From: Comamonadaceae bacterium
GTDB taxonomy: Bacteria; Pseudomonadota; Gammaproteobacteria; Burkholderiales; Burkholderiaceae_C
Assembly (NCBI GenBank): GCA_021298995.1
Contig: JAJTGB010000006.1
Location: 1-46,282, forward strand
DNA length: 46,282 nucleotides
Direction: 5' to 3'
Made by a program: the position numbers and the translations under genes. This document shows, in pieces, positions 16,286 through 26,244 of the stretch. How positions within the stretch are numbered: the stretch's first letter is position 1; every line of letters begins with the position of its first letter. The notes under the pieces are model-generated. The model did no database searches, was not told the DNA's origin, and worked only from the letters and a program-made list of their open reading frames with translations.

Positions 16286-17506
16286 ATGACAGTAGCAAAC
16301 ACGGATTTCAAAGTTTCGAAAGGGGCTTTGTCAGGCCTCAAGGTGGTCGAGTTGGGGCAACTCATCGCTGGCCCCTTCGCTGCCAAAACCTTGGCCGACT
16401 TTGGTGCCGATGTCGTCAAAATTGAACCTCCAGGCGCTGGCGATCCATTGCGACAATGGCGCTTGATCAAAGATGGAACCTCGGTGTGGTGGCAGGTTCA
16501 ATCTCGCAACAAGCGTTCATTGGCCATTGACCTGCGGCAGCCAGACGCGCAAGACATCGTGCGCAAATTGGTCAGGGAAGCCGATGTCTTGATTGAAAAT
16601 TTTCGACCTGGCGCCATGGAGTCTTGGGGCCTGGGCCCAGATGTCTTGCAATCAATCAATCCTGGCTTGATCATGCTGCGCATCAGCGGATACGGCCAAA
16701 CGGGTCCTTACAAAGACAAGCCAGGGTTTGGCGTTGTGGCTGAAGCCATGGGAGGTCTTCGACACCTCAGTGCCGAGCCGGGACGTTTGCCGGTTCGGGT
16801 GGGTGTGAGCATTGGCGATACGCTGGCCTCGCTGCATGGAGTGATTGGCATTCTGATGGCTCTTCACGAAAAGAAAACAAGCGGCTTAGGCCAAGTGATA
16901 GACGTGGCGCTTTATGAAGCAGTTTTCAACTGCATGGAAAGTTTGCTGCCGGAGTACAGTGAATTTGGTGCAGTTCGGGGACCTGCGGGTAGTGCGCTAC
17001 CCGGCATTGCGCCTAGCAACGCCTATCTTTGCAAAGATGGAAAGTGCGCTTTGATTGCTGGCAATGGCGACAGTATTTTCAAGCGCTTGATGCACGCCAT
17101 TGGCCGTGATGATTTGGCCGCCGATCCGGCCCTGGCGGACAACGCGGGTCGTGTGAAAAGGGTGGAAGAAATAGACGCAGCCATTGGGGCGTGGACTTCG
17201 GGGTTGGAGGTGACGCAGGTATTGTCTGTGCTCGATCAAGCCGCTGTGCCAGCAGGCCGAATTTACACAGTAGAAGACATAGCAGCCGACCCACACTACC
17301 TTGCTCGCGGCATGTTGGCCAAGGTTCAAATGAACGATGGCAGCCAACTGACGGTGCCCGGCATGGTGCCCAAGCTCTCAAGAACCCCTGGTGAACATCG
17401 GCGCAATGCACCCAGCTTGGGTCAAGACACCGATACCGTCTTGAAAGAGTTGGGCATCTCAGCAGATCAAATCAGAGAAATGCGCCAACGCGGTATTGTG
17501 GCTTGA
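16286..17506 (+). CDS. CaiB/BaiF-type CoA transferase (class III)
   Basis: Transfers CoA between carboxylic acids through an aspartyl-CoA intermediate. Features: KVVELGQLIAGPFAAKTLAD and FGADVVKIEPPGAGDPLR near the N-terminus, SRNKRSLAIDLR, ENFRPGAMESWGLGPD, GYGQTGPYKDKPGFG, and the catalytic Asp in VSIGDTLASLHG. It has 406 aa, standard. The substrate (formate, oxalate, succinate, carnitine-like or other acid) cannot be told from sequence. ATG at 16286, 42 nt after the NYN gene, so it may be co-transcribed, but the two have no evident shared function. Confidence 0.9.
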   Translation: MTVANTDFKVSKGALSGLKVVELGQLIAGPFAAKTLADFGADVVKIEPPGAGDPLRQWRLIKDGTSVWWQVQSRNKRSLAIDLRQPDAQDIVRKLVREADVLIENFRPGAMESWGLGPDVLQSINPGLIMLRISGYGQTGPYKDKPGFGVVAEAMGGLRHLSAEPGRLPVRVGVSIGDTLASLHGVIGILMALHEKKTSGLGQVIDVALYEAVFNCMESLLPEYSEFGAVRGPAGSALPGIAPSNAYLCKDGKCALIAGNGDSIFKRLMHAIGRDDLAADPALADNAGRVKRVEEIDAAIGAWTSGLEVTQVLSVLDQAAVPAGRIYTVEDIAADPHYLARGMLAKVQMNDGSQLTVPGMVPKLSRTPGEHRRNAPSLGQDTDTVLKELGISADQIREMRQRGIVA

Positions 17507-17529
17507 TGTGGCTTGAAGTTTTTTTAAGT

Positions 17530-17898
17530 TTATTTCTTGGGCAAAGTGCCGCCACTCTTCACGCATTCATCCAATGACTTGAAGGGCGTGAACTTTTGAG
17601 TTTTCTCAAAGCTGGGGCTGTTTTTGTCGTGGCAAATGCCACTGTCTGATTTCTTCACCACAATGGCTTCTGGTGCAGCCGCATTGGCGGGCAATCGCCC
17701 ACCACTTTTGGTGCAGGCATCGATGCTGGCAAAAGCCTCAAATTTCTTGGTGGCAGCATAGCTAGAACTTGATTTGTCGTGACAAATGCCCGATTCAGAT
17801 TTTTTGACAGCTGGATCTGCGGCTTGTGCATGGGCCATCAAGGGTGAACCCAAAAAAACCGATGCAAAGATCACTGCTGATAGAACGCGATGCTGCAT
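17530..17898 (-). CDS. Small secreted protein with two tandem 40-residue cysteine modules
   Basis: Not a family I can name. A signal peptide (about residues 1-24, ending MAHA) precedes two copies of one module, residues 31-70 and 81-120. Both share VKKSxSGICHDK, a K-F-x-x-F stretch and SxDxCxKSGGxLP. Each has exactly two Cys, 23 residues apart (39/62 and 89/112), suggesting one disulfide per module in the periplasm or outside the cell. An Ala/Pro linker joins them. It has 122 aa. ATG at 17898. Convergent with the CoA transferase and upstream, on the same strand as fbp-lipocalin, but separated from them. Similar cysteine modules are found as accessory parts of secreted nucleases and peptidases in proteobacteria, from memory only. 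Confidence 0.8.
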   Translation of the reverse strand: MQHRVLSAVIFASVFLGSPLMAHAQAADPAVKKSESGICHDKSSSSYAATKKFEAFASIDACTKSGGRLPANAAAPEAIVVKKSDSGICHDKNSPSFEKTQKFTPFKSLDECVKSGGTLPKK

Positions 17899-17999
17899 AA
17901 AAGTCTCCCAAAAGTTGAAGGTGCATATCAGACCTTGTCTTGCAATGAAATGACAGTCCTACGATGCTGATGGCATGCTATCGCAACTGAGATGCAATT

Positions 18000-18560
18000 T
18001 CAATTTTGGCGCGTTTTTTCTAACTTGGTGATGTCAAAACCCATCACCTTCAAACGTTGCAACAGGCTATCGTATTGACTGGCAGAAACCACAGGGCTTC
18101 GAGACAAAATCCAGAGGTAGGTTCTGCTGGGGTCGCCCACGGCGGCCAGTTGGTAATCGGGGTCTAAATCTAGCACCCAGTAGGCACCCCAAACCAAGGG
18201 CAACCAAGCCGTCCAATCGGGTGCAAATCGAACTTCCAATTGCGCAACTTGGCCGCTGCTGTTGGGTCTTGCAACACCCACAGCTTTGATCTCTTCACCC
18301 GTGGCGGTGGTGCACTTGTTGGTGACTTCAATTTTCTGCGGAGCCAAAATCTTGTACTGGGCTTGGGTACCTTGAGTGCATTTGCGCTGAAACCAATTGG
18401 GCAGCTTGGCAATTTCGTACCAGGTTCCCATGTACCTTGAAATATCAAGCTCTGCGATGGACTTGACAGGTTGCTGGGCAAAACTGACCAAAGGCAACAG
18501 CATGACCCAAAGGCCAACAATTAAGCTTCTGCCTATCGCCAATGATGCGCTGAAGATCAT
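18000..18560 (-). CDS. blc: Bacterial lipocalin (Blc-type)
   Basis: Periplasmic or secreted beta-barrel carrier for fatty acids or lysophospholipids. After an N-terminal signal segment (about 1-28, ending VSFA), the lipocalin signature [15 protein letters not shown] is followed by [14 protein letters not shown] and the C-terminal YLWILSRSP motif. It has 186 aa, full length. Unlike E. coli Blc there is no lipobox cysteine at the cleavage site, so it is probably soluble. ATG at 18560 overlaps the fbp stop as ATGA, implying coupled translation with fructose-1,6-bisphosphatase. Confidence 0.92.
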   Translation of the reverse strand: MIFSASLAIGRSLIVGLWVMLLPLVSFAQQPVKSIAELDISRYMGTWYEIAKLPNWFQRKCTQGTQAQYKILAPQKIEVTNKCTTATGEEIKAVGVARPNSSGQVAQLEVRFAPDWTAWLPLVWGAYWVLDLDPDYQLAAVGDPSRTYLWILSRSPVVSASQYDSLLQRLKVMGFDITKLEKTRQN

Positions 18561-19564
18561 TTTTCGAGATGATATCTGGTCACACGCTCAACTTCATTCT
18601 TAGAGCCCAAAATGACGCTCACACGTTCGTGCAATTGCTTGGGTTGAATGTCCAAAATTCTTTCGCGGCCATTGGTTGAAGCGCCACCGGCTTGTTCAAT
18701 CAACCAGCTCATGGGGTTGGCTTCGTACATCAAACGCAATTTGCCTGGCTTGTGTGGCTCCCGCTTGTCCCAGGGGTACATGAAAATACCGCCGCGGGTG
18801 AGGATGCGGTGCACATCGGCCACCATGCTGGCAATCCAGCGCATGTTGAAATCTTTGCCGCGCACGCCGTCTTTGCCCTGAAGACATTCGTCAACATAGC
18901 GCTTCACAGGGGCATCCCAATGGCGCATGTTGCTCATGTTGATGGCAAACTCTTTGGTGTCTTCGGGCACCTTCACGTTTTCTTGGGTGAGCACAAACGA
19001 GCCCTGTTCGCGATCGAGTGTGAACATGGCCACTCCATCGCCCAGTGTGAGTACCAATGTGGTTTGGGGGCCATACACACAATAGCCTGCTGCAACTTGT
19101 TGGCCGCCAGACTGGAGAAAATCTTTTTCGCTGATGGCATCGCTGTCTTCAGGTTTCTTGAGTACGCTGAAGATGGTGCCAATGCTCACATTGACATCAA
19201 TGTTGCTAGAGCCGTCCAGGGGGTCGAACAGCAAAAGGTATTCACCTTGTGGATATCGGTTGGGAACCAAGTGAATAGATTCCATTTCCTCGGATGCCAT
19301 GGCTGCCAAGTGACCGCCCCATTCGTTGGCTTCGATCAATACTTCGTTGGCAATGATGTCGAGTTTCTTTTGGACTTCGCCCTGCACATTTTCAATGTCG
19401 GCACTGCCCAGAACGCCCCCTAAGGCCCCTTTGTTCACGGCATGGCTGATGCTTTTGCAAGCTCGTGCCACCACTTCCAGCAACAGTCGAAGTTGTGCAG
19501 GAATGTGGCCTTTGCTTCGCTGCTGTTCTACCAAATAGCGGGAAAGCGATACTTTTTGAGTCAT
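18557..19564 (-). CDS. fbp: Class I fructose-1,6-bisphosphatase
   Basis: Gluconeogenic (or Calvin-cycle) hydrolysis of fructose-1,6-bisphosphate to fructose-6-phosphate. Diagnostic metal-site segment [20 protein letters not shown] (about residues 110-130) and [12 protein letters not shown]. The sugar-phosphate site includes [19 protein letters not shown], and [15 protein letters not shown] lies near the C-terminus. It has 335 aa, normal for the family. ATG at 19564, 14 nt after pepN, and 4-nt overlap into the lipocalin gene; likely one operon with prfB-pepN. Confidence 0.96.
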   Translation of the reverse strand: MTQKVSLSRYLVEQQRSKGHIPAQLRLLLEVVARACKSISHAVNKGALGGVLGSADIENVQGEVQKKLDIIANEVLIEANEWGGHLAAMASEEMESIHLVPNRYPQGEYLLLFDPLDGSSNIDVNVSIGTIFSVLKKPEDSDAISEKDFLQSGGQQVAAGYCVYGPQTTLVLTLGDGVAMFTLDREQGSFVLTQENVKVPEDTKEFAINMSNMRHWDAPVKRYVDECLQGKDGVRGKDFNMRWIASMVADVHRILTRGGIFMYPWDKREPHKPGKLRLMYEANPMSWLIEQAGGASTNGRERILDIQPKQLHERVSVILGSKNEVERVTRYHLEK

Positions 19565-19578
19565 GATGATCTCCAGAT

Positions 19579-22299
19579 TTATTCTGCCAAGGCGCGCGTC
19601 ACAACTTCACGCACGTCATTGCTGAGGTCAGATTTTGCAGCGACACGTTCAATGGCTGCCTTGGCAGCTTGGCGATAGGGCTCGGCCAATTTTTTCCAGC
19701 GGTCGAGGGCCCGAGCTAAGCGCGCTGCAACTTGCGGGTTGATGGCATCCAGTTCGATAACGCTCTCACTCCAATATACGTAGCCTGCTGCGTCGGTTCG
19801 GTGGAAGCCGCCTGGGTTGGAACTGCAATAGCTGAATATCAAACTGCGAGCGCGATTGGGATTGCGCAAGTTGAAGTCGGGGTGCTGCATGAGCTGGCGC
19901 ACGATGGGCAGGATATTGCCGCCACGATCTGGTGTGCTGGCCTGCAAGCCAAACCACTTGTCAATGACCAGGGCTTCATTTTTGAACAAGGCGTGAAATT
20001 GCGCCAGGGCTTGCGCAGCCAAATCATGACCACTGCCGACCAATGCAACGAGTGCATTGAAGCGATCTGTCATGTTGTGTGCATCTTTGAATGCTTGCAA
20101 GGCTTTGCCCGGCCAAATGGACGTGCCATCGTGCACTGCGGCCAAGCAGAGCATGCTCAATGCCATGCCAGACAAGGCCCTCTTGCCGCTTGACTTGGCG
20201 TCGGGAGAATAGGCGCCTGTCACTTTGTTTTGCTCGTAGCAGGTTTGCCAATCTGATTGCAAAGATTGCGCCAGTTGAAGCTTCATGGCTTCCCGAACTG
20301 CGTGCACTTGTTGCGGATCGACCGATTCAAGTTGTTCGGAAATATAGGTTTCAGAGGGCAGGGTGAGCACCAGCTCTTTGAAGGCCGAATCTAAATCAGG
20401 ATGATTGAGAACGGCCTGCATGGCTTGCAGGTAGTCAGTGCCTAAAACAGGTTCTGTTTGAGGGTTTTGATGTCCGCGAATAAAGCGAAGTGCCGCTTGC
20501 ACCGCCAATCTTTGACCCGCTTCCCAACGGTTGAATGAATCAGTGTCGTGGGCCAGCAGTGTGAGCCATTGTTCTTCGGTGAGTGTGCAGTCCAGATTGA
20601 CGGGTGCTGTGAAATTCCGAAGCAGTGAGGGTGTTGGCACCGACTCAATGTTTTCAAACACAAAAGATTGCGCAGATTCGCTCAAAACCAAGGTCTTGCT
20701 AAATTCTGGATGGGCTTGCCCTTGAGTGTCACCCTGCAACTGAACAGCCATAGGTGTGCCCCTTGCATCCAGCAGACCCACTGAAACGGGAATCACGAAC
20801 GGCTCTTTTTGGGCTTGATCGGGCGTTGCCGCACAAGACTGAGAAAGGGTGAGCGTGAAGCTTCTGTTGTCGCTGTTGTAGACACCCTCCGCAAGCACCC
20901 TGGGCGTACCCGCTTGACTGTACCAGCGCTTGAATTGGGGAAGGCGCTGAGCCAAAGGGGAGCCTGGGTTGGCATCGGAGATGGCTTGCGCAAAATCGTC
21001 GCAGGTAACGGCTTGTCCATCATGACGCTCAAAGTAAAGCTTCATGCCTTTTGCAAAACCTTGTTTGCCTTCTTCATCGCCAGGTGCACTCACCAAGGTT
21101 TGCATCATGCGAACCACTTCAGCACCTTTTTCGTAGATGGTGACGGTGTAGAAGTTGTTGATTTCAACGTAGCTGTCAGGCCTGACAGGATGAGCCATGG
21201 GGCCGGCATCCTCAGGGAACTGAACGGTGCGCAAAACGCGCACATCTTCAATGCGTTTGACCGCACGTGCACTTTGAACGCCAGCCATGTCTTGGCTGAA
21301 TTCTTGATCGCGAAAGACGGTCAAGCCCTCTTTCAGAGACAGCTGAAACCAGTCTTGGCAGGTAATGCGATTGCCCGTCCAGTTGTGAAAGTATTCGTGG
21401 CCAACCACGCTCTCAATGCCTGCAAAGTCGTTGTCAGTGGCTGTAGCAGGATTGGCAAGCACAAACTTGGTATTGAAAATATTCAAGCCTTTGTTTTCCA
21501 TCGCGCCCATGTTGAAATCGCTGGTGGCCACAATCATGAAGCGTTCCAGATCGAGTGGCAAACCAAAACGGGCTTCGTCCCAGGCCACACTGGCCATCAG
21601 GGAATTCATGGCGTGTTCTGTTTTGTCTAAGTCGCCGGGACGAACATACACTTGCAACAAATGTTCTTTGCCTGAGCGAGACACAATGCGCTGTTCACGC
21701 GCCACCAACTTGCCGGCGACCAAGGCAAACAAGTAGCAGGGTTTTTTGTGAGGGTCTTCCCATTTGGCAAAGTGACGGCCGTCGTCCAAGCTGCCTTGTT
21801 CCAGTAGATTGCCATTGGACAAGAGGACTGGGTATTGCTGCGCATCTGCACGTAAAGTAACGGTGTAGCTGGCCATCACATCAGGACGGTCCAAAAAGTA
21901 AGTGATGCGGCGGAATCCTTCTGCTTCACATTGCGTGAAGAAAGAATCGTTGCTGACATAGAGGCCTGACAGCTGCGTGTTTTTGGAAGGATTGCAAGTG
22001 GTGAAAATTTCCAAATCAAAAGCATCGGAGCCTTCAGGTAAATTTTCTAGCACCAATTGGTTGCCGTCCATTTTGAAAGAGGTGCCGCCGCCATTGACCA
22101 TGACGCGCGCCAAGTTCAGTTCCTCGCCATCCAAACGCAAAGCTTGTGCAGCAACATCTGGGTTGCGACGCACCCGCATTTTGTTGAGTACGCGTGTTTT
22201 GGTGGCGTCTAAGTCGAATGTCAAGTCGACGGTATCGATCCAATAAGCGGGCGCTGTGTAATCGACACGGCGAATGGCTTTGGTTTGTCCTTCAAGCAT
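19579..22299 (-). CDS. pepN: Aminopeptidase N (alanyl aminopeptidase, M1)
   Basis: Zinc aminopeptidase removing N-terminal residues from peptides in the cytoplasm, the major activity in late peptide turnover. Exopeptidase motif [17 protein letters not shown] and zinc motif [14 protein letters not shown] (HExxH) with downstream [14 protein letters not shown] (third ligand Glu) are intact. A DUF3458 Ig-like domain and a C-terminal helical domain follow. It has 906 aa from the ATG at 22299, which has GGAG ten bases upstream; an upstream TTG at 22353 is unlikely. It lies 50 nt after prfB and 14 nt before fbp. Confidence 0.96.
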   Translation of the reverse strand: MLEGQTKAIRRVDYTAPAYWIDTVDLTFDLDATKTRVLNKMRVRRNPDVAAQALRLDGEELNLARVMVNGGGTSFKMDGNQLVLENLPEGSDAFDLEIFTTCNPSKNTQLSGLYVSNDSFFTQCEAEGFRRITYFLDRPDVMASYTVTLRADAQQYPVLLSNGNLLEQGSLDDGRHFAKWEDPHKKPCYLFALVAGKLVAREQRIVSRSGKEHLLQVYVRPGDLDKTEHAMNSLMASVAWDEARFGLPLDLERFMIVATSDFNMGAMENKGLNIFNTKFVLANPATATDNDFAGIESVVGHEYFHNWTGNRITCQDWFQLSLKEGLTVFRDQEFSQDMAGVQSARAVKRIEDVRVLRTVQFPEDAGPMAHPVRPDSYVEINNFYTVTIYEKGAEVVRMMQTLVSAPGDEEGKQGFAKGMKLYFERHDGQAVTCDDFAQAISDANPGSPLAQRLPQFKRWYSQAGTPRVLAEGVYNSDNRSFTLTLSQSCAATPDQAQKEPFVIPVSVGLLDARGTPMAVQLQGDTQGQAHPEFSKTLVLSESAQSFVFENIESVPTPSLLRNFTAPVNLDCTLTEEQWLTLLAHDTDSFNRWEAGQRLAVQAALRFIRGHQNPQTEPVLGTDYLQAMQAVLNHPDLDSAFKELVLTLPSETYISEQLESVDPQQVHAVREAMKLQLAQSLQSDWQTCYEQNKVTGAYSPDAKSSGKRALSGMALSMLCLAAVHDGTSIWPGKALQAFKDAHNMTDRFNALVALVGSGHDLAAQALAQFHALFKNEALVIDKWFGLQASTPDRGGNILPIVRQLMQHPDFNLRNPNRARSLIFSYCSSNPGGFHRTDAAGYVYWSESVIELDAINPQVAARLARALDRWKKLAEPYRQAAKAAIERVAAKSDLSNDVREVVTRALAE

Positions 22300-22349
22300 C
22301 ACAAAAAATCTCCATGGGTTGGGTTTGTCAAACTGGCCGTGCCAGTTTT

Positions 22350-23454
22350 TCAAACACCTTGTTTGAGCGAGGCTTCAATAAAAGCATCCAGGTCGCCGTC
22401 CAATACTTTTTGTGTATTGGACATTTCAACGTTGGTGCGTAAATCTTTGATCCGACTTTGGTCGAGCACATAACTGCGAATTTGGTGACCCCAACCCACA
22501 TCGGTTTTGGTGTCTTCTAATTTTTGTTGTGCTTCCATGCGTTTGCGCATTTCAAAGTCGTACAAGCGTGAGCGCAGGCGTTTCCACGCCACATCACGGT
22601 TGCTGTGTTGGCTTCGGCCGTCTTGGCACTGAACCACAATGCCTGTGGGAATATGCGTTAAGCGCACTGCAGAGTCGGTCTTGTTGATGTGCTGCCCACC
22701 CGCGCCGCTGGCCCGAAAGGTGTCGGTGCGAACGTCAGAAGGATTGATGTCAATCTCAATCGAGTCATCCACTTCGGGGTACACAAAAATACTGGCAAAG
22801 CTGGTGTGACGGCCTCCCGACGAGTCAAAGGGCGACTTGCGCACCAAGCGGTGCACACCGGTTTCGGTTCGAAGCAAGCCAAAAGCGTAATCGCCTTCAA
22901 ACTTGAGCGTGGCACCTTTGATGCCGGCCACGTCACCCGGTGATTCATCTTCAACAGTAATTTTGAAGCCTTTGCGTTCTGCGTACTTCAAGTACTGGCG
23001 CATGAGCATGCTGGCCCAATCGCAAGCTTCAGTACCACCCGCGCCAGCTTGAATGTCCACAAAGGCATTGCAAGAGTCGGCCTCGTTGTTGAACATGCGG
23101 CGAAACTCAAGCTGCTCTACGATGGCAGACAGCTTATTGGCTTCGACTTCAATGGTGAGTAAGCCGGCTTCATCGCCTTCCTCTTTGCTCATGTCAAACA
23201 ACTCGCTGTTGTCTGAGAGCTCGGAGGTGAGGGTGTTGAGAGTGACCACCACACCGTCAAGGGCTTTTTTCTCTTTGCCTAACTCTTGGGCTTTTTTGGG
23301 GTCGTTCCAGACCGTGGGATCTTCGAGCGATGCGTTAACGGTTCTTAGGCGTTCTGATTTGGCATCGTAGTCAAAGATACCTCCGTAAATCTTCGGTGCG
23401 GGTGGCCAAGTCGGCCAATTTCGCGCCAATTTGATTGATGTGTTCTGCTTCCAT
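22350..23454 (-). CDS. prfB: Peptide chain release factor 2 (programmed +1 frameshift)
   Basis: Recognises UGA and UAA and triggers peptide release. The gene is in two frames. ATG at 23454 opens a 27-codon frame ending CTT (23376-23374) then TGA (23373-23371). Skipping one base continues as GAC TAC GAT, giving a 367-residue product like other RF2s. The main part has the stop-codon-reading SPF motif ([10 protein letters not shown]) and the catalytic GGQ ([14 protein letters not shown]). The frameshift makes RF2 level self-regulating: scarce RF2 means slow termination at the in-frame UGA and more shifting. Precedes pepN on the same strand. Confidence 0.97.
23370..23384 (-). other. RF2 programmed +1 frameshift site
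   Basis: On the minus strand the site reads GGAGG (23384-23380), TAT, then CTT TGA C (23376-23370). The internal Shine-Dalgarno-like GGAGG sits 3 nt before CTT, the spacing known to drive +1 slippage in prfB. A gene finder working in one frame would begin the protein too late. Confidence 0.96.
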
Positions 23455-23521
23455 GAGGGGGTGTGTCCGAATCTGATAAAGATGGGATTTTCTCATGCTT
23501 AGGGCTCACTTGCGAACCTCT

Positions 23522-24436
23522 TCAGACCAAAAAGTCTTCCAACAGCTTGGCCAGAGCCTCCGCTTGGTCGTGGTGCAGCATGTGACCGGCATCTTGGATC
23601 GTGGCTATTTTCAAATTCTCGACCGATTTCAGCCGTTCGTGAAACTCTTCGAGGGTGAATTTCCCTTTCCACCACTGTGACAAAGAGTCATCGGATGCTT
23701 CAACCACCATGCAAGGGGCTTTGATTCTTTTGTAAATTTCCAGCACCTCATCGACCCGGTACAGGTAGGGGTTGACCACTTTGTGGGCGGCATCGCCCAA
23801 AATTCGCCATTCACCTTGTGCGTCTGGCTTGGCCCAGTGCAGAGCCAACCAGTCGGCCTTGTCCTGCGAGAGGCGTTGGTTGGTTTTCATCAGCCGTTGA
23901 GCAACTGCGGCAGCGTCAGGGTAGGCTTTGAGGTTCAATTCGCCTTTTTCAAAGGCTTGCAACTCGTCAAGCCATTGGCCCAAACGGCCCGGGGCTTGGG
24001 AGGGGCGCGTGCTGGCCATGCCAAAACCCTCCAAATTGACCAAGCGCCGAATGCGATCGGGCCGAGCCCCTGCATACATCATGACCACATTGCCCCCCAT
24101 GCTGTGGCCCACCAAGTCGATGCTTTGAGAGGGGCACAGCTGGCGTAGGAGCGCATCCAAGTCACCCAAGTAGTCGGGTAGCCAGTAGCTGTCAGTGACA
24201 GGACCCTCTGTGAGACCATAGCCGCGCCAGTCGGCTGCCAAAATACGGCGTTGCTGCAAAAATGAAGGGTTTAGAGCGTCAACCATGAATTGCCAAGACG
24301 CGGCCACGTCCATCCAGCCATGGGCCAAGACCACAGGTGGCAACGTAGATTGTGGATTGCCCCATTCTCTGACGTGGTATTGGTGACCACGCAAGGCGAC
24401 GAAATGGCTAGTAGAGTGCTGTTGAACTTGGTACAT
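23522..24436 (-). CDS. Alpha/beta-fold hydrolase
   Basis: Serine hydrolase of unknown substrate. The oxyanion segment VVLAHGWMDVAASW and the strand-helix ILAADWRGYGLTEG are followed by the nucleophile elbow DLVGHSMGGNVVM. A candidate acid, VVEASDDSLSQW, lies near residue 240, and the catalytic His is in IQDAGHMLHHDQ. It has 304 aa, a typical size. ATG at 24436 faces the acyl-CoA synthetase gene, divergent with 26 nt between starts, so the two probably share control. An esterase or lipase role beside acyl-CoA activation is plausible but not shown. Confidence 0.88.
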   Translation of the reverse strand: MYQVQQHSTSHFVALRGHQYHVREWGNPQSTLPPVVLAHGWMDVAASWQFMVDALNPSFLQQRRILAADWRGYGLTEGPVTDSYWLPDYLGDLDALLRQLCPSQSIDLVGHSMGGNVVMMYAGARPDRIRRLVNLEGFGMASTRPSQAPGRLGQWLDELQAFEKGELNLKAYPDAAAVAQRLMKTNQRLSQDKADWLALHWAKPDAQGEWRILGDAAHKVVNPYLYRVDEVLEIYKRIKAPCMVVEASDDSLSQWWKGKFTLEEFHERLKSVENLKIATIQDAGHMLHHDQAEALAKLLEDFLV

Positions 24437-24462
24437 ACTTCGAGATCATAAGGAGACAGGAA

Positions 24463-26220
24463 ATGCGTGTCAGTCACCCGAACGACGCTTACGAGGCCGT
24501 GCATCGCCAATTTGGCTGGCATGTGCCTGTGCATTTCAACATTGCAGAAGTCTGCTGCAGCCGTTGGGCGCGCTCTGAGCGGCATCAAAATGCCACCGCC
24601 ATTGTGGCGCATCATCCAAGCCCTCAAGCCAGTCAGTCGTGGACCTTTCAAGATTTACAAAGCGCCGCCAACCGTTTGAGCCATGAGCTTCAAAAACGCG
24701 GCGTCAAAAAAGGCGACCGAGTGGCCATTGTCATGCCCCAGCGATTTGAAACAGCGGTTTCTTACATCGCTGTCTTGCAAATAGGCGCGGTGGCCATGCC
24801 TTTGTCGATGCTTTTTGGACCCGATGCTTTGGCCTTCAGGGTGAACGACAGTGGCGCCAGCATGGCCCTTTGTGATGAAGTTTCAGCCCCTGTATTGTCT
24901 GAATTGCGCAAAGATTGCCAGGGATTACAAACGGTGTGCCAGGTGCCTGAATTTCTGTCGCTTGCCATCGCAGAAAAGAAATTGGCCCCCAAGTTCAAGG
25001 CTGAAAAAACACTCGCTGAAGATCCTGCTGTTTTGATTTACACCAGTGGTACCACCGGCAATCCCAAGGGCGCATTGATTCCCCATCGCGCCATGATCGG
25101 CAACCTCACCGGGTTCTTATGCAGTCAAAATTGGTTTGGCTTTGAGCCCCTGAAAATCAAGCCAACTTCCAAGTTGGCAAGCCGTCAGTTGCCTTCGGGA
25201 TCGGATGCCATTTTTTGGTCGCCAGCCGACTGGGCTTGGACAGGTGGCTTGATGGATGCGCTGCTACCAGCCTTGTATTTTGGGCGGCCCATTGTGGCAT
25301 TCCAGGGTCGCTTCAGCCCAGAAATGGCTTTTGAAATATTGGATCAACACGCCATCACGCACAGTTTTTTATTTCCAACGGCCTTGAAGGCCATGATGAA
25401 GGCAGAGGCTCAACCGCGCAAGCGATACAAGCTGGTTTTGCAAGGCTTGATGAGTGCGGGTGAGGCCGTCGGCGATGCCGTTTTTGCATATTGCCGCGAT
25501 CAACTGGGCGTTGTGGTCAATGAAATGTTTGGGCAAACAGAAATCAATTATGTGGTGGGCAACTGTCATATTTTTTGGCCCGCCAAACCGGGCAGCATGG
25601 GCAAGGGCTATCCTGGCCACCAAGTGGCCGTCATTGACGAGAAGGGGCAAATTTGCCCATCAGGTGTGCCTGGCGAAGTGGCTGTGAACCGCTATGACCG
25701 GCATGCTCACCTCGATCCAGTGTTCTTTTTGGGATACTGGAAAAACCCCAAAGCGACCCACGAGAAATACACGGGCGATTGGTGCCGAACAGGTGACGTG
25801 GCCGTTCAAGACCCAGACGGCTATCTTTGGTACCAAGGGCGAACCGATGACATGTTCAAGGCTGCGGGTTATCGAATTGGACCGGGCGAAATCGAAAACT
25901 GCTTGATCAAACATCCAGCCGTGGTGAACGCGGCAGTCGTGCCAAAACCAGATCCCGATCGGGGCGCTTTGGTCAAGGCCTATGTGGTGATGTCGCCAGA
26001 GTTTTTGTCTCAAAAGGCTTTGTCAAAAAACGCCAAGCTTTTTGACCAGAAAGTGATTGAAGATTTGCAGCAACACGTGAGAGGTTTGCTGGCGCCTTAT
26101 GAATATCCCAAAGAAATTGAATTCATTGATCAATTGCCCATGACCACTACTGGTAAAGTACAGCGAAGATTTTTGCGATTGGAAGAAGAGCGACGAGCTA
26201 GCCTTTCACGCAAATTGTGA
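24463..26220 (+). CDS. AMP-forming acyl-CoA synthetase (medium-chain/acetyl-CoA-synthetase-like)
   Basis: Activates a carboxylic acid to its acyl-CoA through an acyl-adenylate. ANL-superfamily motifs: YTSGTTGNPKGALIPH (P-loop), MFGQTEINYVVGN (A5), DDMFKAAGYRIGPGEIENCL with the adenylate Asp/Arg region, and the C-terminal catalytic Lys in MTTTGKVQRRFLR. It has 585 aa. The ATG at 24463 has a strong AAGGAG about 9 nt upstream. The FGW segment at the N-terminus and the A5 sequence favour the medium-chain/acetyl-CoA-synthetase-like subgroup; exact chain length unknown. Starts 26 nt from the divergent hydrolase. Confidence 0.88.
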   Translation: MRVSHPNDAYEAVHRQFGWHVPVHFNIAEVCCSRWARSERHQNATAIVAHHPSPQASQSWTFQDLQSAANRLSHELQKRGVKKGDRVAIVMPQRFETAVSYIAVLQIGAVAMPLSMLFGPDALAFRVNDSGASMALCDEVSAPVLSELRKDCQGLQTVCQVPEFLSLAIAEKKLAPKFKAEKTLAEDPAVLIYTSGTTGNPKGALIPHRAMIGNLTGFLCSQNWFGFEPLKIKPTSKLASRQLPSGSDAIFWSPADWAWTGGLMDALLPALYFGRPIVAFQGRFSPEMAFEILDQHAITHSFLFPTALKAMMKAEAQPRKRYKLVLQGLMSAGEAVGDAVFAYCRDQLGVVVNEMFGQTEINYVVGNCHIFWPAKPGSMGKGYPGHQVAVIDEKGQICPSGVPGEVAVNRYDRHAHLDPVFFLGYWKNPKATHEKYTGDWCRTGDVAVQDPDGYLWYQGRTDDMFKAAGYRIGPGEIENCLIKHPAVVNAAVVPKPDPDRGALVKAYVVMSPEFLSQKALSKNAKLFDQKVIEDLQQHVRGLLAPYEYPKEIEFIDQLPMTTTGKVQRRFLRLEEERRASLSRKL

Positions 26221-26244
26221 ACTTGATCATTCAATTTTGAAATC

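Noticed and set aside
20809-21630. Plus-strand open frame of 273 codons inside pepN
   Set aside because: Wholly antisense to well-conserved PepN coding sequence; no ribosome site and no recognisable domain.
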